Source: Ceratorhiza oryzae-sativae
Lineage: Eukaryota > Basidiomycota > Agaricomycetes > Cantharellales > Ceratobasidiaceae
Length of the DNA stretch: 64,000 nt
Assembly (NCBI GenBank): GCA_030998015.1
Contig: JARWMV010000031.1
Span: 1-64,000, forward strand
Direction: 5' to 3'
Below are positions 22,192 to 33,138 of this stretch, one piece after another. Within the stretch, counting starts at the first letter, position 1. Each line of letters begins with the position of its first letter. The notes below the pieces were generated by a model that worked only from the letters and a program-made list of their open reading frames with translations, did not search any database and was not told the origin of the DNA. The translations under genes were made by a program, and so were the position numbers.

Positions 22192-23142
22192 AGTAAAGAT
22201 GGGATGAGGAAGGAAAACAACAAAACCACAGACATTAAAAAATCACAGTGCAACACGATAACTTGCACAAACATCAAAACAAAGTCTGGTCAGGTGACAC
22301 AAACAGACACATGACCATCTGCCAGAAAAAACAAACAACAAAGCACAGGAATCACATGACCTAGCCTAGTCACATGAATATATGCTATCCCCTAACTACC
22401 AGAGGGGTTGGAGAGGGGGCACTGACCAAAGTGGAGGAGCAGAGGCCCTGAGTGTAGTGAGGAATAAGGCTGATGCGGGGGAACGCAGGAAGGGCACCCC
22501 TCAGAGATGTGTCATAACCAGCACAAGCCTACATCAGGGAACCACATGACCACAACAACCAGAGAAGGTATATCTAGGGGATACCCTTGGGGGTAAAAGG
22601 GGCTATCATCTCATGCCCTCCCCACAAGATGCATCTACCTCTAAAAACACCAACCATGCTAAGCGAAGATGGCTCAAACATGGGAACACCCCAGCCAAAC
22701 AAATCAAGCACAGGGCAGACGTTGGCATTGCCATTGCTGGTGCTCTCAGGATCAAGCCAATCCTCCTCACCCACTTCTATGCAGCCTATGCCAACAGATT
22801 GCAGGTCTGAAGAGCCAACCAAAACCACACTGGCCCCCCAATTCTGTGTCCAGACCAGGGTGGTGCTGCTGACCTGGTCAAAGCTACACAATGAGCCCTC
22901 AAGTGGGCTCATTGCCCAATACAAGGTGTTCTGCCACCACCAGCCCAATCACTGGGTGACTTTAGCTGTGGTCAAACGGCACAGCCCAGAGGAGCTGAAC
23001 AATGACCCAACCCAGCCCCTGCATGTCCACGCCCTCTCCATCAGTCAGGAATGGAAGGGTGGGTGGAACACCAAGAACATGTGGTTCTGGGACTTCAAGG
23101 GGCAACACCCCAACATACAGCCCAAAGACCTCAAGGACAGGC

Positions 23143-23366
23143 ATCAGGAAAAAAGCCCCAGGCAAATTTGGGCAAATTACATCCAATTTGCCCATTTTCC
23201 CAGTTTGCCTTCCCCTGGGTGAAACACACTGTTATTTACCCCAGTTTGCACAATTTGCCATGGGTAAACAGGGCAAATTTGTAGAGATTACACAGCCCAG
23301 GTGGTTACATGATGTAACCGACCCAGTTTGCCACACCAGTTCAAATTTGCCCCAGGGCTTTTTCCC
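23143..23366. mobile_element. MITE (224 bp) inside C1 Rep
   Basis: This block is absent from C2 at the same place. Its ends form imperfect terminal inverted repeats (GGAAAAAAGCCCCAGG and, on the other strand, GGGAAAAAGCCCTGGGG). It is flanked by GACAGGC (23,136-23,142 and 23,367-23,373), a duplication of about 7 bp. Internal TTTGCC repeats but no coding sequence. The superfamily is uncertain; hAT-like is possible from duplication length. Confidence 0.65.
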
Positions 23367-23581
23367 GACAGGCCAGGAGGCAACCCAGCAAGGGACACCT
23401 TCAACTATCTCTGGAAGGACATTGGAGCTAACGGCAAAGAGATAGAGGAGTTGATGGTGGGGGACCTGACCTTGGAAAGGTTGGAGGAGATCTTGGTGAA
23501 GGGAAAGGGCAGAAAACAGTCAAGGATGGAGGCAGACTTGGAGGACAGGACGGAGATTGTCACCTTGGTGACAAAACAGGA

Positions 23582-23942
23582 TGTCGACAATGACAAGTCA
23601 GGTGACGAGGAAAATAGTAAGAAAGAACTTGTATTCAACAAGAGGTCAAGTTCTTGAGGAGTCCTCTGTGAACTTGACCCAGTTTATATACATGATATGA
23701 GCCACATCATAACAAACAAGTCCGTACAGTGAGTCATGACCCATAAGAGATAGAAGTGACTGCGGAGCTGCAGAATTTCACATCAAAGTTGAAATACACC
23801 TTGGTCACCAGTCTGGAACATCCTTTGAGTCACATGACACAGATATACCATAAAAGGCAAGTATGTTTTGAAGGTGATCTCATAAAATGTAATAAATTGA
23901 AAAAATATTATAGAATGGATATATGTGTGTCAGTTCATGACA
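23582..23942 (-). repeat. Solo LTR of family B in C1 Rep
   Basis: 361 bp, starts TGTCGACA and ends CATGACA, inverted relative to element B. Flanked by CAGGA (23,577-23,581 and 23,943-23,947). Removing it aligns C1 Rep with C2 Rep without a gap. Confidence 0.85.
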
Positions 23943-24707
23943 CAGGAGTACTACCAGGCGTTCAAGTGCCTCTGCCCCCTCCAGATGGTGATGACATGGA
24001 ACTTGGTATGAGTGTATGCCAAGTACATGTACAAGGAAGACCAGGGTTGCATGCCTGCAATCCCTGTGGAGTTAGAGGTCCTGGGAGACTGGGAGCACAT
24101 CAACCAAGTGGACAGATGGTTTGCTGAGGAAGTTGAAAAGAGGGGAAGAGGGGTGTGCCATCACATCCTGGTGATAGAAGGAGGGACTGGGACAGGGAAA
24201 ACAGCATACACACAATCCAAGGGCTGTCACAGCCAGATGTGCAATGTGTGGAACATGGGGAACTTGTTGGAAGATGCTGACATTTGGATCCTGGATTACA
24301 TGGTCCAGTCAAACAGGAAGTACTTGCTCAAGGCCCTGAGCCAGTATGAGGCAGACTTCATGGGCAGGTACACACATGTGAAATCAATGAAGGTATGGCC
24401 AACAGTTATTATGGGAAATAGCTGGTCAGCAATCATGAAGTGTTGGTCAGACATAGAGGGGGAAGAGGGGGACTTATGGGTATCAAAAAACATAGAATGG
24501 GTGTACTCAGGAGGAAAACCATTCTTTGTATTCCCTTAGAGTAATTTATTGTATTGTACAACACCTTAAGAACCAAAAAGGGAAACAAAGGAACAACTTC
24601 TGCTATGCCCATCCAAAACAGTTGGGGCATTCTGAGAAGAAACAGACAACTCCTCACCCCTGGATAACCTCCACAACAAAGAAAGAAAAACAATCTCATG
24701 TAACATA

Positions 24708-24802
24708 GAGGTTAAGGGGTCTAGCCTGACTCAGCCTCACCTCATCAAATGATACTGAATCAGCCGAAAGGTTGTTGGTTTGAGTCCAGCACCCTTAACC
24801 TC
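24708..24802 (+). ncRNA. 95-nt tRNA-like hairpin, C1 copy
   Basis: GAGGTTAAGGG and CCCTTAACCTC pair perfectly over 11 bp at the two ends. Before the 3' arm lies GGTTTGAGTCC, close to the Pol III B box / T-arm consensus GGTTCRANYCC. An outer inverted repeat AATCTCATG / CATGAGATT encloses it. The C2 copy (55,342-55,436) has the same length and the same T-arm. I cannot fold a convincing D arm and anticodon arm, so this is tRNA-like or tRNA-derived, not a called tRNA. Confidence 0.45.
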
Positions 24803-24884
24803 CTTGGTGCATGAGATTACTTTTGCATAAAGGATCTAAATCATGTCTCAAGGTCCCCCAAGACATGTCCAAAGGGGGGGATAA

Positions 24885-25536
24885 TGTTATGACCCATCAA
24901 ACAGACATAACAGAGTAACCAAATATTTTATGGATTTATGGCATTATTTCCTAAGCAGAACAAGCCATAAACAAGGTCATGTGACCTTGGCACTTAACCA
25001 GCGCTTACAGTGGTTACCCTGAACTTGCTCCAGCATTTCTCTCCCCTGTTACTTGGAGTGAGGAGTGAGTTGTCATGTGATCTCAGTGCTTAACCAGCAC
25101 TTACAGTGGTTACCCTGAACTTGCTCCAGCATTTCTCTCCCTTGTTACTTGGAGCAAGGAGCAAGTTGTCACATGATCCTGGTGCTTACAGCAGGATCAC
25201 ATGACCTCAGTGCTTACCCCTTGGACCTCGCACAGCTCTATAAGATTCGGAGCAGCACAAACTTAAGATAAACAATTACCTAACCCATAGTACTATATAT
25301 AACCTGTACCTACTGTGGATTGTGCTTAAATAACGCATCCACAGCCACTGCAGCCACAGGCGTATATAAGAAGGATAAAGCAAGACTGGATGCCTCAGCT
25401 TGCTTTATCTCATCAACCACCATAGACCATAGCAAACACTGTAACTAGAACACTCAATACATACCACATAACACCAAACTGTCAATGCAGCCACTACTTA
25501 AGTGCTTTGCAAGGAAGCATCCAGAGGGTCACGACA
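24885..25536 (+). repeat. 3' LTR of C1
   Basis: 652 bp, TGTTATGACC...GGTCACGACA, preceded by the polypurine tract AAAGGGGGGGATAA. It still holds the uninterrupted AACCC site into which element B inserted in the 5' LTR. Compared with the 5' LTR, many sites read TG in one copy and CA in the other. Confidence 0.85.
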
Positions 25537-26235
25537 TTGAGCCTTCTTACTCTAGTCCAAGAAGTATTGAGTACAATTAGTGTATACTAACATATCTACT
25601 GTTATGGGTCAGGGTACACTTGAATATCTAGAGCTTAAGAAAATGTAGATATGTTAGTATACACTAATCATACTCAATACTTCTTAGACTAGAGTAAGAA
25701 GGCTCAAAGTAGTTGCAATGCAATCAAGTAACACTCAAGGTAGTCTTAATCTTTCACAGTGTAAACTGAATAATTTATAGGTATAAAGAGCAAGACTACT
25801 ATGGTCAGGTTCCCTTAGATATCTTAAATGTAGTTCAGCCCTAGTCGCTTGGACTAACTGATACTAATCTTAATACTAGACTTAAGCAATAGCTTATAGG
25901 ATAGATGGTGGGCTGCCTAATGCATGCACTTCCTCAGCTACAGGTACTTAGATTTCCTCTAATAGCTGGTACTTAATGTCATGCTCAATCAGGCAATATT
26001 GTATCCTTACATAACTCTGTATATAAGATACAATGAATCAGACAATATATAACTAATATGGTACTTTATTCCTCAGTACTAGTTATATAAGAAATCACAC
26101 ACAGACAAGGGGAAAATAGAAAGAGAAAAGAAACCAATAACCAGTCTGGGTTGAGTAGAGGAGGTGGTCTGGAAGGGCCTCAGAGGAGGTCCTTTTATAC
26201 CCTGAGGAGGGCATTCCAGAGCCAAATAGATGCAT

Positions 26236-26351
26236 TGTAGTGGGGGTTCTGGCGGGTGCCAGGGTTCTGTCCTGGGCGCCCATATGTACACATGTGACTC
26301 GTTAAAACAATCATCTTGTCTTCACTCGTTCACACCGCGGCACCCTCTCCA
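26236..26351 (+). repeat. 5' LTR of element D
   Basis: 116 bp, TG...CA. The following TGGTGACGAGCGTGGTGAT at 26,355 is the PBS candidate. Confidence 0.8.
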
Positions 26352-26696
26352 CCGTGGTGACGAGCGTGGTGATATCCTTACCTGCATGCTAATAGCATGC
26401 GCAACACTGCCGATTATCATCTGCAGTACACTCAGCTTCTCTTCTGATTATCTCTCGTCGACCCTATCAATCTGGCGAACATGCAGTTCGCTTTCCCACA
26501 CTCCCTTCTCCATACCTTCTTTCCCTGTCCCTCTTTCTCCCTCTCTCTCTTGCTCCTCCTTTTCTCTACTTCTACACTGTCGCGCAAGAAGGCTGAACCT
26601 TGACCCCGGGACAATCGTGGCCACTACATCCCGAGGACCGTCCAACCCCAGTCCTCGACCATCGGTCTCCTTACCCCCCCGGTTTCTCAGCTTTCA

Positions 26697-28289
26697 ATGA
26701 CACCTCTACTATCGGTTGAGACCTCTCCGTCCAGCTTGGCCGCGCCCAGTCTTTCTTCTTTAATAGCCCTCGAGAGCGAGAAAGCGAGTCCAGCGGACAA
26801 GACCGCCCGTTACCCGTTTCCTCCTAGCCCAAGCGCCCAGCCCGCCCCAGTCACCCCCCGAGTTGCCAGCTCATCCGTTGTTCCCCCCGCAGCCACCAGT
26901 TCTCCGTCGCGTAGAGGTTCACTCCCTGAGCGCCCATTACCGTCCCTCGCCTCCCTCATCCGTAACCCGCATCCAACGACCATGACGAATCCAGACGCGA
27001 ACGCGGACCTACGAGCAGCGCACCGAGCCTTGGCCGACGCCGTCAAAGACTTTGACAACGAAGGCAAGCCCTGTTCAGAAGAAGAGTGGCGATACAAGTT
27101 CTTACGAGCTACGCGCAAGGTCACGAGCAAGCAACGCGCTGAACTCTGGGCCGACTCGCTCACGTTCAAAGGCGAGGCATTCAACTGGCTGCAGGCGCAG
27201 AAGAAGGACGCTACCAACAAGGGCCTAGTCAACGACTGGACCACCCTCGAGCCCCTGATCGAGGCCCGTTGGCCCACACCAGTTCCAGACCAAGACGCGT
27301 ACGAAGAAGCCCAGCGAGCGCTGTTCATGTCGAGCAGCATGAACGTGCAATCCTGGTCGGCCATTCTCTGCGACCCGACAAACCCCGAACGCCCGCAACA
27401 GCAGTGGGCGATGCAACACCGTGCGCGTGGAATGGCTTGCGATAGCACAAACCACGACCAAGTCCTTCACACGCTCAACGCAAGCCTGCCTGCCTTCGTG
27501 ATCCCGCTGCTACCCAAGGGCCGCAACTACGCTAAAGACTTTGACCTCCTTTGCAAACATATTGGGGAGCTCTCGAATCGCGAACTGTATGACTCTTGGC
27601 GCGATCGGGCTCTCCTGGAATCTATCAGCTCTCTCTCACTCTCTTGTTTCCCTTCCTCCGCCTCGTCTGCGGCTGCTAGAGCAGCGTCCTCGCCGAAGAC
27701 ACCATCGGTTACACCGGCCACGCCTAAGCGGGGCTCACAAGTGTCCTTCGACGAAACGCCTCCAGCGGCTGCCGCGTTGGTCGTCCCTCCCCCCATACCC
27801 CCTCCAGCCTTCTCCACTCCTGTTCGCCAACAGCCGCCCCACATGCCCAGCATGCCTGCTGCCACGCCCGCGCCTGCCACGGTCACGCTGAACCGACCCA
27901 CTGTACCGAACACGCCAGCCGACCAGGCTCGGCACCGAGCACTCATGCTCAAGTACAACCAGAAATTCGGGACTCATAGACCGACACAGGACAAGCATTT
28001 CCCGCTCACACCTGGCTCGCTTCAACCAGGCCCGGGTGTCTGCTTCAGGTGCGGTATAGGCATACATGGCAGCGTCGAGTGCCCCAACGCCCCGTTGGAC
28101 GAGCGTGAGCGCTTCATGCGCACAGTCATACTCAACCTGTGGGCAGCGGCAAAGCGTCAAGGCAGAGCAGGCACGGTCCCAGGCACCCCGACTCCGGCCC
28201 CTCGTCCTCGCGATACGTTTCAGTTGGAGACGACGACTGACAAACACGCAGGATGGGAGACCGACTACTATGAGTCGGAAAACGAGTAG
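26697..28289 (+). CDS. gag: Element D Gag (530 aa)
   Basis: ATG at 26697 after a 345-bp leader. A Ser/Pro-rich N-terminus (residues 1-100) is followed by a capsid-like helical region (about 110-320, with WADSLTFKGEAFNWL), a Pro-rich linker, and a CCHC knuckle CFRCGIGIHGSVEC at about residues 445-458. It ends at TAG 28,287-28,289. The pol frame is -1 relative to gag and overlaps it by 16 nt, so expression by -1 frameshifting is likely. I see no canonical X-XXY-YYZ heptamer; the overlap reads GGAAAACGAGTAG. Confidence 0.8.
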   Translation: MTPLLSVETSPSSLAAPSLSSLIALESEKASPADKTARYPFPPSPSAQPAPVTPRVASSSVVPPAATSSPSRRGSLPERPLPSLASLIRNPHPTTMTNPDANADLRAAHRALADAVKDFDNEGKPCSEEEWRYKFLRATRKVTSKQRAELWADSLTFKGEAFNWLQAQKKDATNKGLVNDWTTLEPLIEARWPTPVPDQDAYEEAQRALFMSSSMNVQSWSAILCDPTNPERPQQQWAMQHRARGMACDSTNHDQVLHTLNASLPAFVIPLLPKGRNYAKDFDLLCKHIGELSNRELYDSWRDRALLESISSLSLSCFPSSASSAAARAASSPKTPSVTPATPKRGSQVSFDETPPAAAALVVPPPIPPPAFSTPVRQQPPHMPSMPAATPAPATVTLNRPTVPNTPADQARHRALMLKYNQKFGTHRPTQDKHFPLTPGSLQPGPGVCFRCGIGIHGSVECPNAPLDERERFMRTVILNLWAAAKRQGRAGTVPGTPTPAPRPRDTFQLETTTDKHAGWETDYYESENE

Positions 28290-31200
28290 GGTCAGCGGTG
28301 GACTGTGGCACACCCGCTGGCCCCACTTATGATGCCCGAGAGACGGTGTCGGAGGATGCGTTGGCGGAGGAGCCAGTCACTGAACCAGGACAGTATTTTT
28401 CATCTCATGTAGAACCTTTTACCCTGCCTCAATCTATTTCTATTTCCCTTTATAATGACGCAGACATCGTCGAACTTTACGAACTAAACGACACGAACGA
28501 GAAGCGAGAAGTCCCGTTCCAGGTCCGGGCGCTTCTCCGGAGAGAAAACGACAAGCATGACTTCCCAGTGCGAGTGACGGTAGATGGAGGGGCTATGCTC
28601 TGTGTCTTAGACCGCACGTACTGGGGGAGCGTCGAATCAGACCTGGGACCGTTAGCTAAGTCCAACGTGATCTGTCGAATGGCAAACAGTCAATGTGAAA
28701 AATCGGCAGGTCGCAGAAATGCATACCTCGGAGTTGCAGGTCGCTGGTTGCCCATCTCTTTCGAAGTTCTCGAGTCGCGAGGGGCGTTCGAAATGCTCCT
28801 CAGTAAATCATGGCTTCGGGACTCAGGTGCGATCCAGATCTTCGAAGGGGACAGACTCACCATCACTGGCACACAGGGGCCGATCGAACTTGTCAACGAA
28901 TACCCTCTATTCGAATCCCCGACCAACGATGCCAAGGCCAAGATCGAGCAGCAACCGGAGCCAGAACCAATTCGAGAACAAGACAGGAGCACCAAGGAGG
29001 AGCCAGAGCCGGAGAAAATGCTAGCAGAACAACCGGGTGAGCCAGTTTCAGTTTCAGCCCCAGTCCGCCGTAGTCGCCGCCTCGCGAAGCTAGAGCCGTC
29101 GTCGCTCGAGCACTCAAACAACCCGTTCTGGGTTGACGAGATGGTGTTGGAGAGGATGGAACAGGCACTAGGCATGAGCGTGCATGAGAGCGAAGAGTTG
29201 AACACAGGAGAAGTCATGCCAATAGCTCAGGTGCAGAAGGAGATTGAGAGGCAGCCTGAAGAGTCAGACGACGAGTTTCTGGAACGGATGTGGCAGCGCG
29301 CGAGCATTTGGAGGGAGGAAAAGACGCAACGCGAAATACTGCTGACGGACTCCACACAGGACGCCTTGGTTGACCACCTGCTGAAGATCATCCAACAAGC
29401 ATGTCGAGCACGAGAGCGCCCCAAGGGCCCAACCGATGTCCACATGCTCAACAACCAAACCACGGACGAAAGACACCCGTCAGCTCAACGCCGAGTCAAT
29501 GTACTGCCACTGGCCGACTCCCAACGCCGTCGCGACCCTTTCGAAGCAAACCGAGTCGCCGAGATCCTGAGCAAAATGAAAATCGGCAACGACCGTTTGC
29601 TGGAACAGAAGGAGAGAGTTAAGAGCCTGGTGAGAGAGTTTGCCGATGTGTTCGCTCTATCACTCTCGGAGGTTTCCCCTGTAGACTTCATCCAACACCG
29701 TCTGGACATCCCGGAAGGCGTGTCGTTCCCAAGGCAAGCAGGCCAAAAGCGACTTACCGACCCTCAACGCAAATGGCTCTACAAGGTCCTCGACGACATG
29801 GAGGCCGCCAAGATCGTTGCGAAAGTCCCCCAAGACAAGGTAGCTGCGGTCTCCCCAACCAACGTAGTCCCCAAACCAGGCGGCACCGAACTCCCAAGCC
29901 TTGAACACCTCAGGAGAATGGCTAACAAGCAATGCCGACTTAACAACCTACCGATCATGTGGCCCGACATTGAAGCCTCTCTTCCTGAACAAGCACGAGC
30001 ACCCGGTGAGCCAAAGTTCCGTGTAGTGCACAACTATGCAGCTGTCAATCGCCACATGCAGATTCGACCCTTTCCAATGGGCGACCTTGCTGCCATGCAA
30101 AGAAAAGTAGCAGGGCACCGGTGGATCTCGGTCATGGACTTTATGGCCGGATTCCACGCCATCCCAATGGCCCCAGAGAGTGTTCCCTATACAGGGTTCC
30201 ATGTCGATGGACGTGGATACTACGTGTACCTCCGCATGCCATTCGGACTGACCGGTGCCCCAACTACCTGGTGTGAAGTTGTTTCAGCCGCAATGCACGA
30301 CCTGATCGGCACTGATCTCGAAGTCTGGATGGACGACGTTGCAGCACCTTGCAATGAATTTGACAGCGGGCTGGGGAGTCTTCGTAAAATCTTCCTCAAA
30401 TGCCGCACTCACAGACTTTCGCTTTCTCCAGCTAAAACGGTCCTCTTTATGACAGAAGCGCGATTCGTGGGTGCACGCTGCTCGAAAGACGGCGTTCGCC
30501 TGGATTTAACCAAAGTTGAGGCGATGCTTAAATGGCCGGAACCCAAGTCTGCACTTGAAGTCTTAGGTTTTCTAGGTTCGGTTGGATCTTATCGTTCAAA
30601 AATCAAAGATTACGCCTGTATCGCACAGCCACTCTCAGACCTCACACGAGACGTACGACCTCCCCAAGTCCAGACAAAGCGAAACGCCTATAAGGAAGCC
30701 TTCAAGGACACACGGGTCACGCTCGACGACGAGGCTAGACAGGCGTTCATCAAGCTCAAGACGATTCTGACGAGCGATCCAGTCACCCGATCCCCGGTCT
30801 ACGATGGGAGGTCGTTCACAGTTACAACGGACAGCTCAAAATTCGGCTTCGGCGCGGTCCTCTCGCAGGAATGGGAAGAAGCAGACGGTGCCGGAGTCAT
30901 ACGCAAGGTGATGTATCCGGTTGCCTTCGCGTCGAAAAGAACCTCACGCACAGAAGAAAGATACATACCGTTCCTGCTCGAGTTCGCCGCCCTCAAGTTT
31001 GGACTGGACGAGTTCGACAGCATCATCCACGGTCAAGCCATTGAACTCGAGACCGACTGTAAAGCCCTTGCCGACCTTCTCAACAACGACAAGCTGAATT
31101 CGACGCACGAACGATGGCGGGAATCGATTATCGCTCATAACATCATAGCGGTATGACACAAGCCAGGTGCCGAGAACAAAGTTGCTGATGGCCTTTCGAG

Positions 31201-32797
31201 GATGTACGAACACCGGCCCGACGAAGATGCTCCTGGCCGTGAGGACATGATTGACCCAGGATGGGAGACCCGCCAAGGCATTATCAACGACGTGTATCAC
31301 TTGATCGCTGACGACTCTACCGCAGATCTCATCAAACGATTCGAGAAAGATCTGTTCTTCTCAGACATCCTCATGCACATCCTTTTCGACTCCGGAGACA
31401 ACTTGGGCCTCACCCATGATCAACTCAGAGCCCAGAAGAGACTTGCTCATCGAGCGGAGGGATTTGTGGTTGAGGATGGGAAGCTGTGGATAGTCGGTGG
31501 CAGGTACTCGAACTCGGTACACAAAGTTGAGTGTATACCTTTGTCCAAGACTCGAGAACTGGCTATGTCGATCCATTGCGCAGGTGGCCACTTCGGGCGA
31601 GATGCGGGTGTTCTGGCGCTACAAAAGGCATACTACTGGCCCGGCCTCCATCAAGACATGACAGATGCAGTCATTACCTGTCCCTGGTGTAAGAACTTCA
31701 GCCCCCGTCTCATGTCAGCGCAGCTCCAACCCATCACTCGAGCCCGCCCCTTTGATCTTATAGTCGGGGACTATGTTTCGCTACCTGCTGGTTATGGCGG
31801 CTTCAAGTGTGCCCTGATTCTCGTCGACGTCTATAGCCGTTTCATATTCGCGACTCCACTCCGCGGCCCCGGGACTGGCAAATCAACCGTCAACGCATTA
31901 GAACGACTTTCCAATGGCCTCCTCACACCACAGTCGTTCATGGCGGACGGTGGCTCTCATTTCGATTGTGCCGAGGTCTGCGAATGGGCACAGAGCCATA
32001 ACGTTCAACCGCTCAAGACCCCGCCATATGCTCCTTGGACGAACGGCCTGGCAGAAGGCAGTATCAAGCTCATTATTGGTCGACTCAAGCGCTTATGCAC
32101 TCCAACGGTCGGAGAGTCCCCGGATGAGGACGCGGACGCATCCACAACCCCCGCATCCTGGCCGAAACATCTCGCCACGGCGGTTTCACAACTCAACGAC
32201 CGTGCACTCGCCTCCCTCGGAGGTTACTCGCCCCACGAGCTCCTGACTGGTCAACTTAAAGCGGAACGCCGATACCAGCTGAGTCACCCCATCAACGAAC
32301 CCACCTCTGAGGAGGTGGATGTAAATTTGGCACTCACGTACGCCCTTCGTCAAGACGGTTTCGCGAAAGCGCTCGAACACGCCAACCGCCGCAAGAGACA
32401 GTTCGATAAACACGTCAAGCCCGTATCCTTCCAGATAGGCGACTTGGTTCAACGCTACGATGCTTGGTGGGACGAGACTCATGCCGCCGAACGCAAACTT
32501 GCCCCGCAATGGTCTGGTCCTTTACGAATCTGCTTGCAGGCCACCAACTCGTACGAACTCGAAGACCTACACGGCAAACTTTTCTCCTCAGCTGCCCACG
32601 CACGCCTTCTGCGTCCGTTCATCCCACGTCCGAACACACCCTTGGCCGCGTACGCCGATAGCCTCCAACAAGCTCGCGCTCGAGATGCAGCCGCTACTCG
32701 TCCTTCCGACCCGGTCGAAGCGTCTACGCTCCCGGCGACCCCTCGTCCCGAATCACGATTCCCACTCACTCGCGAAGATAAGACGCAACCTAAATAA
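28274..32797 (+). pseudogene. pol: Element D Pol with a single TGA
   Basis: Open from 28,274 in the -1 frame relative to gag. The protease region has VTVDGGA in place of D-S/T-G. A Glu/Pro-rich acidic linker follows. The RT has the box WMDD (30,325-30,340) and RNase H starts with TTDSS near 30,822. A TGA at 31,154-31,156 splits the frame where a CGA codon fits the family pattern (HxPGxENxVADGLSR follows). The same frame then continues to 32,797 with an integrase HHCC (HCAGGHF...CPWC) and DDE core (GDY, ADGGSHF, AEGS). One point change separates it from an open frame. Confidence 0.85.
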
Positions 32798-33022
32798 ATA
32801 CCACACCCAGTTAAGTCATGCATTTATTCCTCACTCTTCGTTTTCCGTCGCTTGTTTCCCTACCCTCGCTATAATCAGTTAAGCTTGCCTGATGCATATT
32901 TCCTTGTAGTTTCTTAGTCTGATGGTCGGGTCAGGGGTTGGGTTTTGGACTTGGATTTGGCTATTGGGATGATGGTGATGTTGTGCCGTCTGAGGGCAGA
33001 CGTGGCCTTGTGGGGGGGGACC

Positions 33023-33138
33023 TGTAGTGGGGGTCCTGGCGGGTGCCAGGGTTCTGTCCTGGGCGCCCATATGTACACACGTGACTTGTTAAAACAATCA
33101 TCTTGTCTTCACTCGTTCACACCGCGGCGCCCTCTCCA
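33023..33138 (+). repeat. 3' LTR of element D
   Basis: 116 bp, preceded by the G-rich polypurine tract TGGGGGGGGA and two bases, and followed by the duplication GCAT. Confidence 0.8.

Larger units (their letters stand above)
22656..24539 (+). pseudogene. C1 CRESS-type Rep, broken by a MITE, a solo LTR and a TGA
   Basis: Co-linear with the intact Rep of C2. The HUH domain is readable (VVLLTWSK; HVHALSIS; FWDFKGQHPNI; YLWKD). After the insertions the SF3 helicase domain is readable (Walker A GGTGTGKT, Walker B WILDYM with one acidic residue lost, motif C VIMGN). The breaks are a 224-bp TIR element at 23,143-23,366, a solo B LTR at 23,582-23,942 and TGA at 24,009-24,011, where C2 has CGA. The ATG at 22656 matches C2. 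An upstream ATG at 22613 in another frame is also conserved. Confidence 0.8.
7680..25536 (+). mobile_element. Element C1: Tf1/sushi-like Gypsy retrotransposon with Rep cargo (decayed)
   Basis: Two 652-bp LTRs (5': 7,680-8,081 plus 15,035-15,284; 3': 24,885-25,536) are flanked by the duplication TTGAG (7,675-7,679 and 25,537-25,541). The 5' LTR is split by element B. Internal order: self-priming PBS, gag, pol with chromodomain, ORF-X, antisense ORF, Rep, tRNA-like hairpin, polypurine tract, 3' LTR. Without the nested B the element is about 10.9 kb, and about 10.3 kb without the MITE and solo LTR that lie in its Rep gene. It is strongly CpG-depleted and full of TGA stops, so it is dead. Copy C2 (54,370-61,577, minus) has the same gene order and supports the assignment. 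Confidence 0.85.
5783..25599 (+). repeat. LTR family A copy A2, split by two insertions
   Basis: LTR-A sequence lies at 5,783-6,518, 7,214-7,679 and 25,542-25,599. It starts TGTTATGG and lacks only its last roughly 45 bp. Removing solo LTR F (6,519-7,213) and element C1 (7,680-25,541) gives a continuous sequence that matches copies A1 and A3. The interruptions are therefore nested insertions with their own target duplications. Confidence 0.75.
26236..33138 (+). mobile_element. Element D: Gypsy retrotransposon with very short LTRs
   Basis: Direct 116-bp LTRs (26,236-26,351 and 33,023-33,138; TGTAGTGGGG...CTCTCCA) with a 4-bp duplication GCAT (26,232-26,235 and 33,139-33,142). The uninterrupted target is seen in LTR A2 near 6,451. 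A PBS starting TGG follows three bases after the 5' LTR, so tRNA priming is likely, unlike B, C and E. The coding regions are CpG-rich and mostly intact, so this is one of the youngest insertions. LTRs differ at four sites, three of them CpG. Confidence 0.85.

Noticed and set aside
24708..24802. Calling a genuine tRNA gene
   Set aside because: Acceptor-like stem and T-arm are good, but I cannot place a D arm, anticodon arm or anticodon, so it is listed only as tRNA-like.
7680..25536. Rep module as a separate later insertion into C1
   Set aside because: C2, inserted elsewhere, has the same module at the same place, so the module moves with the element.
7680..25536. Classic repeat-induced point mutation
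   Set aside because: RIP in ascomycetes targets CpA. The changes here sit at CpG, which suits methyl-cytosine deamination.
28274..28289. GGAAAAC as a -1 frameshift slippery heptamer in element D
   Set aside because: It does not fit X-XXY-YYZ re-pairing. Only the -1 overlap is reported.
26810..29217. Several minus-strand ORFs of 90-212 codons
   Set aside because: They are antisense to GC-rich gag and pol of element D and show no recognisable domain.
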